Source of the DNA: Saccoglossus kowalevskii
Taxonomy: Eukaryota > Hemichordata > Enteropneusta > Harrimaniidae
Direction: 5' to 3'
DNA length: 17,717 nucleotides
Assembly: GCF_000003605.2 (NCBI RefSeq)
Contig: NW_003143797.1
Span: forward strand, 239,237 to 256,953
The position numbers and the translations under genes are program-made. This document shows positions 9,299 through 17,717 of this stretch, piece after piece. The notes beneath the pieces were generated by a model that saw only the letters and a program-made list of their open reading frames with translations, had not been told where the DNA came from and ran no database searches. Numbering within the stretch: the first letter of the stretch is position 1; each line of letters starts with the position of its first letter.

Positions 9299-10580
9299 TA
9301 CTTAGCCAAGCAGTTTTACAAATGCCCCAACTCTTCACTGGTCTGCATAATGAATGCATTGTAACACTTAAGCATGAATATGTTAGTGTTGCTAATATGT
9401 ACGCTGGAAAGAAATTGCTCATGGAAAAATCAGCGCTTAATACTAATCTGAGACAAAGAGATTCAAAAGAGCAATTATGGAGTTACCAAAATTAAATCAC
9501 TATAAAATGATAATGATTATGTCCCATGGCCGTTAATGTATGGAATGCTTTATACAACTATGTTGACCGTGCTTTCTCTGAGTTGGCAAAGATGACTGTA
9601 TTGTGAGCCTTGCCATAGTTACAACTTTGTATAATTTAATGCACTCATAGAGAAACTAATACAACTATAGCCACGCTCCTAGGCCAATATGCTTTTATGT
9701 TCAGAATAGCGGGCAGTGTACACTAAAAAATGTGGTCATATATTTGTGATTTCAGATTTGAGTTAAATACATGCAAAGTATTATAATATCGTAAAGAGAA
9801 CTTAAATATTGAATATAGAGTGTAATTAATGAAATATACTGCAAAGAAAAAAATGAATAGTGAAAACAATACTGTGTATACAGATAACTCATTTTATAGC
9901 AATCCGATGACTTTTTACGATGGCTTATTAATTGTAAATTACATAGCATGTTATATGCATTCGTGGACCTGGAGTAAGTGTGCGAGCGAAATACTCATCA
10001 CATTGAATTAATTTGTTTTCATCCCGATTGTATTCAGTTTAATTATTGAAAAACTGTTCGCCAGTGTGTGATTATAAAACAAAACAATCTATCTCTATAG
10101 TTGCATATTTGTAATGACATGACATTTTCAGTAATTAGTTCCATGCCGATACATAAGCGATGGAAGATGTTTTCGCGCGGAAAAAAACTTCGGCGTCCAG
10201 TTCGGGAAACTGCATTGAGCATTACTCTTAATACCTCCTCCACACCCCATTCGTTTATTTTTCAAATTGTAGCCAAGGCACATCGTTTCAGTATTGGGAA
10301 ACATGTTTTCTAACTTAACGGGTGTTTCCCCCCCTCATAATAATAAACTTAGTATATTAATATTACAAGGACAGACAGAAAATAATCTGATGTGAGCACA
10401 ATGTATACGTCACTATTCCAGATTGAAATGGTGCTTAGCCCAAATACATAATCGCCGCATGTGTATGACGACCATTTACAATCACAATGATACATTGATT
10501 TATGTCGCTTTTTAGTCAATAACGAGGCATTCCTTCACCTCTAGCCAATTCCACGACAGTTCGTAAGTGGGGGAATTTTA
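9299..10580. other. non-coding stretch
   Basis: No supported gene. A CpG-bearing patch near 10150-10215 includes TTTTCGCGCGGAAA (from about 10170), which resembles an E2F site. The plus-strand frame over it (first ATG at 10119, 64 codons, basic first half) has no other support. Confidence 0.5.
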
Positions 10581-10588
10581 TGACGTCA
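10581..10588. promoter_or_regulatory. palindromic cAMP response element TGACGTCA
   Basis: An exact full-length CRE palindrome, the consensus site for CREB/ATF bZIP factors. No gene start is visible next to it. An 8-base palindrome can occur by chance, though CpG-containing sites are rarer in AT-rich DNA. Confidence 0.4.
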
Positions 10589-11045
10589 TTGCTGCAGATT
10601 ATTCGCCATAGAATATCCCATTAATGCACATCAGGACCCACATTATGCATATGAATACAATTTTGTATTCGGAAACAAATAGAGACTGGGTATTTAAAAA
10701 TTAAGCAACATATGTGTAACAATTTTTTTTTACTAAAATCGACATCGTTTATTGTCAATAACAACATACTGTATTGAAAGGAAACTCCCGGCGAATGAAA
10801 ATATCTCTTGTTTGGGATATCTTTTAATTATACATAAACTTCACTGTTTGTTTTTTTCTTCCAGCATGTATTAAACTCAGGGCTTCCGTGTCATGTTCGG
10901 CCGCTCGCTGCACTTTTAGTTTGTCATCAAATCATCAGCTTCTCGTAGCAATGGGAAATAACAATTATGAACAGTAGAAAATGAAATATACCCTGACGCT
11001 TTCAAAACACTCATACAATGGTTATCGACACGGCTACGCAGCCTT
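10589..11045. other. non-coding stretch
   Basis: No gene is supported. The minus-strand frame at 10916-11131 starts only at GTG. It runs through the GC-rich inverted repeat to the right, so it is not called. Confidence 0.5.
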
Positions 11046-11129
11046 GGGTACGCACCCCCACGAATAGACAGTCGGTCCGCACCGATGATTTGCAAATAGA
11101 CCACGGCTGGGGACCGGGATGGCGTACCC
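11046..11129. repeat. GC-rich nested inverted repeat with palindromic octamer
   Basis: Outer arms GGGTACGC (11046-11053) and GCGTACCC (11122-11129) are perfect. Inside are TCGGT / ACCGA (11072-11076 / 11081-11085) with a 4-base loop and the 10-base palindrome ATTTGCAAAT (11088-11097), a POU-type octamer. The patch is GC- and CpG-rich within AT-rich DNA. It could be a structured RNA, a protein-binding foldback or the remnant of a mobile element. I can match it to no known RNA family. Confidence 0.45.
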
Positions 11130-11370
11130 ACATAGTGTTCATTACAACGCTACTTCCCACCACATATTAGTCTCTTGTTCACTCGATATGTAAATAGTAG
11201 CATTTAATATTTGTTTTCGTTTCTCATTTTTTGTCGTATGAATGTGAATGTGGACTTTTCATCACTTTTTATACTTAACAATTAACTTGATAATTAACAA
11301 ACATTTAATGAAAAAAATAAATAAAATAATTAATAACAATATTAAGTAATTGTAGAACAGCTTTGTTGAA

Positions 11371-11386
11371 ATATATATATATATAT
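11371..11386. repeat. (AT)8 microsatellite
   Basis: Eight uninterrupted AT units. Confidence 0.95.
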
Positions 11387-11932
11387 TGTTAGCAAAAATA
11401 CCCAAGTGATATCAACTTAAAATGTCAATTTTGGGTTTAATGATATAATGGATACCGTTTTGAAAATTCACGTCATTTACAAAAGAACGTTAGTTTTGTC
11501 GCATATAAATGAGCTAAGCTTCAGGATCTGTGAAATAATGTCACCATAGAAATCAATAACAAAGAATTTTCCACGAGAAGTCAAACTCTGACTTTCGTAA
11601 AAAAAATAGCCGAGGTGGTCCTCGAGACTAGTGTCGGCGTTGTTTCTAAATTTGTAGTAGGGCGATAAAAAGATGATTTAAAGACAGAAAAATAAAATTC
11701 GTTAATGTACGTAACGTGGGATGTTCTGCAGTCATGAACTGAATATGATGTCCGTGCATGTATGTAGCGAAACGCCAAATTAAATTTATGACGCCGGCTG
11801 TTCACTATTTACTAATAATATAAAAAATATGTATCAAAATATATGTAGGAATTTAGTTACTGGATGAATAACCTCAGACTCGCAGTATGCACTGTGCTGT
11901 AATAACATGAAATTAACAGTTCATTTTATTTA

Positions 11933-11951
11933 CTATTTGTACTTGTCACAT
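11933..11951 (+). repeat. 19-base direct repeat, left copy
   Basis: CTATTTGTACTTGTCACAT occurs here and again, identically, at 12558-12576. The flanks of the two copies do not match, so this is either a short dispersed repeat or the conserved core of an older duplication. Confidence 0.85.
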
Positions 11952-12201
11952 GTCTAAGCATTAGATGTAATAGAAGAGGATAGGAGACGAGTTTTAATCC
12001 AAATATCTTTATATCTTTCATTTCAATTTGTTTCGAGTCTTATCGCCATTGCCTATTTTTTTATTCAACCCGTTATCGCTAGCGTGAGTACACGATTGAC
12101 TGCTTCGTCCCTGTAGTGAAATTGTTTCAGTTCAAAAACTGAAAAATAAACATGCCCTGTTGTCTCCTGAAGTATGTGTAACTAAGGATTTTCAAATACG
12201 T

Positions 12202-12313
12202 TGCGTGCATGTGTGAAACTTCCACATACAAACTTGTTATTGGGCCACTGCGCGCGCGTGTGAAATGTGATGTTAGGACCCTGGTAGGGTTATGCAAACT
12301 TGTTATTGGCCAC
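12202..12313 (+). repeat. imperfect tandem duplication ending in TTGTTATTGGCCAC
   Basis: The block CAAACTTGTTATTGG(G)CCAC occurs at 12229-12248 and 12295-12313, 66 bases apart. Each copy is preceded by a TGCG-rich GTGTGAAA segment (about 12202 and 12249). The second copy carries roughly 18 extra bases. Each block includes ATTGG, an inverted CCAAT. A local duplication with later indels is the simplest reading. Confidence 0.7.
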
Positions 12314-12503
12314 AATTTCTAACATGAACACTGCGAATATGTTACATGTATCTGTGAGTTGGTCATGTTTTGGAATTTTGAAATCAATTTATCTCCGACT
12401 GCTTCTAAGCTGACCTGAATTCACGGGAATATTTACCGCGTATACAATTCAAAGTAATCATAGAACAGAGGAGAAGAATAACATCCTATCCTATTTCTTC
12501 CCA

Positions 12504-12617
12504 TGTTTCAAATCAATGCAATTTGTCAAGGATTAACTTGGACTAGAATATTATTTGCTATTTGTACTTGTCACATTTCAGGTGAATACAATTTATCACG
12601 GATTAAAAGTGAACTAG
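12504..12617 (+). repeat. diverged duplicated module
   Basis: The segments 12504-12546 and 12574-12617 align along their length, sharing TTTCA, CAATTT, a GGATTAA core and a closing ACTAG, with scattered mismatches. The right copy of the 19-base repeat (12558-12576) lies between them. No coding frame follows the repeat. Confidence 0.55.
12558..12576 (+). repeat. 19-base direct repeat, right copy
   Basis: Identical to 11933-11951, 625 bases away. Confidence 0.85.
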
Positions 12618-12645
12618 GGTGCTGATTGACGGGATTGGTGAAGGA

Positions 12646-12720
12646 ATACATGTTTTGAGTACTTTCACAGAAAGGTGAAGTTACTTCTATTTTTTTAAAC
12701 TATTGTTTCAAAACATGTAT
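12646..12720. repeat. 13-base perfect inverted repeat
   Basis: ATACATGTTTTGA (12646-12658) and TCAAAACATGTAT (12708-12720) are exact reverse complements with a 49-base spacer. Part of the right arm recurs in direct orientation: TATTGTTTCAAAAC at 12701-12714 and 12785-12798. Confidence 0.7.
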
Positions 12721-14839
12721 AGGTTTAGTAATTTTTATAGAAACAATCTCCGAGACTGTTGCCGCGATTCGGAATCCAACCACGTATTGTTTCAAAACTG
12801 TATTCAACCGATTTACCATTTACATTTTCCACTTGTTTCTAGCTTCCGCAATATTACTTTTCTGGCAATTGTAAATAATTTTGGATGTGGATTTCGATCA
12901 TTTCAACATAACAATGACGTGTCATAAATGGAACTGACCAATTCGCAACAGATTAGGTTAGAGTTAAACTCTTAGGCTAATGGATTTGTCGGCGAAAAAT
13001 ATTTAGATGTATTTTTTTTTATATATTCAAGGATGTCAATTGTTCTATGAATAGCATTCAATGCATTTTTTAAAATGATTTCCACGTAAAAGTAAATTAA
13101 ATTTAGACTATTTTAAACCAGTAACGTGAGTAGAGATAAATGTATACCAAGCTGGTCAGAGAGTTCAGATGAGAAATAGTTATATTTTCTCTATGTTTAC
13201 TGTGTTTTTATGTTTAATATTATGCAGCCAAAACACCGATACATGTATCTTCTACACGTCAACAATTTCACAGCAATCAACCAACTGTTTTATATGCCAG
13301 TTTCAACAGAATTTATAAATCTATGATGACACACAACCTAAAAACTAGCCCTTTGTGCACAGCGTGTGTACAGTGTGAAATTAACCAGTGACATCCATTG
13401 CATCATGGGCGAAAATTTCATTATGCTAATTGAATTATGTGTCTTATGCTTATAACTATATGTATTGTGAGCTGTCTACTCCCGCCACTCTAAGACAATA
13501 AACATTATTTGCAAGTGACCGCTGAAATCTCGTTCTAAATGTCATGTTTCCATGTCCAGGAGAGGAGTAGCGACGAACACTTTAGAAAATTGAACACTTC
13601 GGGGAGAGGGGCAACAAAAGGTTAAACAATAGATCTCGGAGGTTATTTACAATATTTGATTTTAATTATTTGTATTACAGTGGGATATTAATTTTTAACG
13701 AATTTAGTAATGGTTGAACAACGCATGTTATTCAAATTATTATGTTTTTTATTTCATTTTCTGAAAATAATGAAAGCAAATTCTCTTTCATATTGAATGT
13801 GCTTCTCGACAAGACAAACAAAACAAGCAGGATATGTAACGCCAGATGCAACATTCATAAGTCATGCATGATTAAGTCACGCAATATGAATACAAATCAT
13901 TGTAAAATAATACAATAAACACAAATGTAGTTGCCTTTGTTTATGCGCTTCTGTAACGAAGCGTGAATATGTAAATCATGAGGTTATTAATATCGTTAGG
14001 AATAAGTACATAAAATGAAAAACGTAATTACAAATATGTATATGTGCAACGATGTCTCAGATGCGTTGGCAAATACATTTCTGAACCCCAAAATATTATC
14101 ACAGCTTGACATTGGTTTCTATTCCACCTGTGTCACTTTTAACAATTTAATTTAATTCGGCCCGAGTCTGTCTTTTTAGGGCATCTACAATGGACAATCT
14201 CCTAGTTAATTAAATAAATGCAATTGTACGAAAAGAACGCGAGGCAATCTAATACGTTTAATACTGATTTATAACCGCCACATTAACACAATGCTAGTAA
14301 TCTTACCACCCAAATCTTTTCACAATAAGGAACAGATGTTCATCAGTTGGCGTATGTATCTGAAAAGAAGAGTAAACATTCCACTGTCAATCAAGTACAT
14401 TTGCTGTCGGTAGTGGTGAATAACCTATGATATGAAAAATGCGAGAAACAATACATGTACACTTTTGCAAATAACACTGAACTCACTACGATACATTTAA
14501 ACAATGCCCATACACAAATCGCTCACTGGAATCTGATGACAACATTTCTTCAATCTCAGTGCGAGTCTTATTGGATATAGTTTTTCGAAGTTAAAAATGA
14601 ACGAGATTCTGATGAAAATCTCATCGAGATTCATGCAAAAACACGATCAGATAGTTGTCAGTACAATTTACATTAACATATCTAATCTGTTCTTTCTGCA
14701 ATTCTTGCAAAAATGATATTTTTACAATTTGCTGACTAATTACAAAAACGAACTTTGATTTTTTGATTCACTGACAGATATTTCCGCTATATTTTGTGTT
14801 ATTGGCAAGTGTCAATCCTATAACAATATTCAGTTACAC
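12721..14839. other. non-coding AT-rich stretch
   Basis: No gene is supported. The 74-codon plus-strand frame at 12703-12927 starts at TTG inside the inverted repeat. Near 14602-14636 a CGAGATTC motif occurs twice, 22 bases apart, around a GAGATT / AATCTC hairpin. Stops are dense in all frames. Confidence 0.5.
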
Positions 14840-16686
14840 TTAAGGCAAATATTGAAACAAAACCCCCAAAAGCACTGCCAGAAACACATGCTGCAATATG
14901 TACATGCATAAGATCAAAATAATAATAACGAAATTGGTGACAGGATTAAATGATAATGAAAAGAGATTAAAATATCGTACAAAAGAATGAATCGTTAAAA
15001 TTACATTGAACTCAACAATGTACATGGAAAAATACATGCAGGCGGTTACAACCACAAGTGCGTTGTTCTGTTCTGCAAGTGCACTTGAAATATCAAATCT
15101 CATTTTTTGTAAGTAAAATGGATTCTTGCGGGCTGACAGGCTCCAGTCTATGGGCTTAAATAAGTAGATGTTTTTGTATATCGCCAGAAATACGGTTAGA
15201 ATGCCAAAATGTCACAAAGACACTCTGCACATTTAACTTAACTTAAGATTTTGTATAAGTAATTACAATATAGATAAGACAAATTATTGGCTTATGTTTG
15301 TTGAATAGGATCGACTCCTTTTATATAAATTGTTACATGCGACTCTCTTGCACATTGTGTACTTTTCAGTTTTTTTAAATACACTTAATCATTAAAATGC
15401 AATAGAATATTACAGTCGACATAGATACGCCACTGGTAATATTCTAAAACCAGACATACAGCTGTGTACTAAATGACAATTGTTTTCACTGCAACTGTTG
15501 CCGAGTAAAAGGGGACAGATTAAAGCATAACAAGTGGTATTGTGGGATTTTTGATAATAATTGTCGTAGGTAATATTTCATGATTAAACTAATTTAATGC
15601 GACGCAAGCATTCGGAAAATAATAATTTCACAATTAATCAAATCAGTTATTGTGTTGATTTCATTGGCACTGTGTTCAAATTAATTACCTTACTCGTCAT
15701 AATTGTTTTCTACTTATTAGCAGACGGAAACACTCAAAAAGCAATGAGCATGTATAGGACTGCTACTCGCTCGTTATTTCATGGATAAAGGCTGGCGAAC
15801 TCCCTAATATCGCAGAATAAATGGAAAATGACGTAGATTATTAGCCAAATCCACGTCCTTGACATGTTATCATGTAGTCTGGTACTACTACTACTAATAA
15901 TAATATTTATTAATCCTTTGAAACGGCAACAAGAGCAAAACAAAGACAAAAAAGAAAAAAGAAAAAAATCATACATAACTCAGTTGAATAAAAATGTAAT
16001 TTGCTGAATTCATACATCTTTCGTTTCTGTGTTTACAAAGATGTTTAAGAAATGTTCGTACCTATTTGAAAACAATCTCCCGCAACTCATAATTCATATT
16101 GCATGGAATGTCACCAAAAACTAAATTAAACTTAAAATTCACTTCCTGAAAGAAGGCAATTTGTTAATGTCTGGCATTCCTCAATATTCGAACTATTTTA
16201 AACAAATCGGAGTACAAATTTCTTGAGTGGAATGTTGCATTGCATAAACAAATGCCATTTCCTTTGTAATTTACCCATTGTAATTTATTTACTTCTAAAC
16301 CAAGTGAGTTAGACCTAACCTTAAACATCAATGATATATCATGATGATCATAGAGATCCTTTATAATATAATTCTTTTTTGTTTTTTTTAATTAGTTTGC
16401 AAATTTATTTGCTATATTCAGCATGTTTTATAATTCCACATCATTGTTATCAATGAGATCAACGTCATCTGCCCAGGAAATTCCAGGGATTACTTGTTTT
16501 CTGTATAAGGTAGCTAGTTATTTCAATAATCAGTAGCGCGAGGCATTACAATAAACTCAATTTGTTGAAATAGCTATTTTTGGCATCTACTCAGCTAAGT
16601 GACTTGTTCACAATGCAGGTATAGGGTTTTGTGATTTTAAAAATTCTGCTACGTTACTGTCCATATGATAATAACTATACTATATT
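14840..16686. other. non-coding AT-rich stretch with unsupported hydrophobic frames
   Basis: Two ATG-initiated frames encode hydrophobic stretches: 87 codons on the minus strand (14840-15103, two possible membrane segments) and 63 codons on the plus strand (15597-15788, one possible segment). Neither has splice sites, a recognised family or composition unlike AT-rich noise. A purine-rich tract lies at about 15930-15968 and an ATGATATATCAT palindrome near 16330. Confidence 0.4.
15883..15905. repeat. compound (TAC)n(TAA)n microsatellite
   Basis: Four TAC units run into three TAA units without interruption. Confidence 0.9.
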
Positions 16687-17185
16687 CTGGCCATGTTATT
16701 AGAAAACTTAGTAGTCCTAGGGCAGACTAAAATGCCTATGCAATTAAAACATTACATCATCATAGAAGATATATATTCTAATTCCGTGTAGATCCATGAT
16801 TATGAGGTTATCACGAACGATGGTAGTACTATTACAATTTGTAATACTGGTTTTCAATGTCTTTATGGGATTCAGCAAGGCTCAATTCTTTCACCCTTGT
16901 TATTTTTGTCAACTTTGACGAATGTCTCACAGACAAAGTTTCGGGTGATTATAATGGCGTGTGGTTGTTCTACCTAATTTTTGCATATTACCTGGTTATG
17001 TTTAGTAGTAGTGTCATAGGTCATAGATTTGCAGCAACTTGTAAACCAATTAGAAAATTATTGCCATAAATGGAAATTATCAGTCAAAACAAAATATAGT
17101 TTTCAGGAAAGGGGGTAAGATCCGTACAGAAAAATGGTTATATATGGAGACAATATATCCGTTGTATCTCACTAAATTTATTTAG
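16687..17185 (+). mobile_element. decayed non-LTR retrotransposon (LINE) reverse transcriptase fragment
   Basis: Hallmark reverse transcriptase blocks appear in the right order but in three different frames. The +1 frame (16687-about 16900) has IIEDIYSNSV, a TAG at 16789, then GIQQGSILSPLLF (from 16867), which corresponds to the conserved QG.xLSP.LF block of LINE polymerases. After a frameshift near 16890 the +3 frame has the catalytic block as FAYYLVMFSSS (from 16980). Both aspartates of the usual FADD box are tyrosine here, through G-to-T changes. The +1 frame resumes with KWKLSV (about 17068). A last shift at about 17096 gives VFRKGG in the +2 frame, which ends at TAG 17183-17185. The VFRKGG motif is common in jockey-superfamily elements of CR1/L2 type, so that clade is my tentative choice. 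Endonuclease and 5' regions are absent. The element cannot be active. Confidence 0.88.
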
Positions 17186-17365
17186 CATTATTTGTTCACG
17201 TACTAGCATTTGGCACACATATATATACCTGTGCGATCATGCTATTTTCTGTTCGCTTTCTAAATTTAATGAAATATCAGTTGAAATCAATTATCTATCT
17301 TAAATATCATTTAAAATTGAGAAAATTGCAAAATATTGGTTACGTATTCTCAAAATCAATCTATA
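17186..17365. other. AT-rich spacer between LINE fragment and minisatellite
   Basis: No recognisable coding remains. It may be further decayed sequence from the 3' part of the LINE. It holds a CACATATATATACC stretch near 17217 and otherwise nothing distinctive. Confidence 0.4.
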
Positions 17366-17717
17366 GGATACTATTGTGAATTGAAAGGCAACTAGGATAC
17401 TAGTGTCAATTGTAAGGTAGCTCTGATACTATTGTCAATTGAATGATAGCTAGGATACTATTCTAATTGAAATGTAGCTAGGATACTATTCTAATTCAAA
17501 GGTAGCTGGGATACTATTGTCATTTGTAAAGTAGCTGGTATACTAGTGTCAATTGTAAGGTAGCTCTGATACTATTGTCAATTGAATGATAGCTAGGATA
17601 CTATTCTAATTGAAAGGTAGCTAGGATACTATTCTAATTCAAAGGTAGCTAGGATACTATTGTCAATTGAAAGGTAGCTAGGATATTATTGTCAATTGAA
17701 AGGTAGCTAAGATACTA
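17366..17717 (+). repeat. 28/29-bp minisatellite with 143-bp higher-order period
   Basis: Twelve complete units and an 8-base partial run to the window edge. The unit begins GGATACTATTGTCAATTG and ends with an AAGGTAGCTA-like stretch. Units 4, 5, 9 and 10 are 28 bases and the others 29. Units 2-5 (17395-17508) match units 7-10 (17538-17651) with only three differences in 114 bases, and units 3 and 8 are identical. The array was therefore extended by copying a five-unit, 143-base block. A 29-base unit cannot keep a reading frame, so it is not coding. The array continues beyond the window. Confidence 0.96.

Larger units (their letters stand above)
11130..12201. other. non-coding AT-rich stretch
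   Basis: No gene is supported. It contains an (AT)8 run at 11371-11386 and the left copy of a 19-base direct repeat (11933-11951). The minus-strand frame at 11581-11805 starts at GTG and resembles nothing known. Confidence 0.5.

Noticed and set aside
10101-10313. basic plus-strand frame over a CpG patch
   Set aside because: The open frame begins at TTG, the first ATG leaves 64 codons, and the acceptor-like TTTTCAG before it is weak.
10916-11131. 71-codon minus-strand frame
   Set aside because: It starts only at GTG, and a competing ATG frame over the same bases is also open briefly. Both reflect the GC-rich foldback.
14090-14115. miR-2-like seed ATCACAG
   Set aside because: Only the seed matches, the rest of the mature sequence differs, and no hairpin partner is present.
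14840-15103. 87-codon minus-strand frame with two hydrophobic stretches
   Set aside because: It starts with ATG, but AT-rich DNA readily encodes I/L/V/F/Y-rich runs. No family, splice site or composition shift supports it.
15597-15788. 63-codon plus-strand frame with one membrane-like segment
   Set aside because: Same reason: hydrophobicity comes from AT-rich codons, and nothing else supports a gene.
17366-17717. CRISPR-like array of 29-base repeats
   Set aside because: The units abut without unique spacers, and the window is clearly eukaryotic. It is a minisatellite.

Overview
The window looks like nuclear DNA from an animal, most likely an invertebrate. A mollusc or another lophotrochozoan is my guess rather than something the sequence proves. 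It is AT-rich and mostly non-coding. It carries microsatellites, homopolymer runs, a minisatellite and a decayed non-LTR retrotransposon, and it has a textbook GT-AG splice donor after a short coding exon. There are no operons, ribosome-binding sites, tRNAs or rRNAs. Most open frames of 60 to 75 codons are what AT-rich DNA gives by chance, and several begin only at TTG or GTG, which a eukaryotic gene would not normally use.

The best gene evidence is on the minus strand at 7883-7683. This is a CpG-rich first coding exon of 67 codons. It encodes a short basic tail, one membrane segment and a hydrophilic stem, and ends in a perfect GTAAGT donor. The layout is that of a type II, possibly Golgi-resident, membrane protein. 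A six-codon upstream ORF ends on the same ATGA as the main start. The presumed promoter side, 7901-8300, holds an inverted CCAAT box, an E-box and a perfect POU octamer. I found no convincing downstream exon, so intron 1 probably runs a long way to the left.

The left part (1567-2828, plus strand) has several coding-like but broken frames that I cannot identify. They include a 139-codon open frame that seems to shift frame at a run of eight T, and a possible terminal exon. A second possible terminal exon lies at 9197-9298. From 4015 to 4109 there is an uninterrupted AAT microsatellite. Between 10.5 and 12.8 kb there are a palindromic CRE, a GC-rich nested inverted repeat and a cluster of small local duplications.

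The right end holds two clear features. The first is a dead fragment of a LINE reverse transcriptase (16687-17185), with several frameshifts and both catalytic aspartates of the FADD box changed to tyrosine. The second is a 28/29-bp minisatellite (17366 to the window end) with a 143-bp higher-order period. I saw no intact new multi-gene system.
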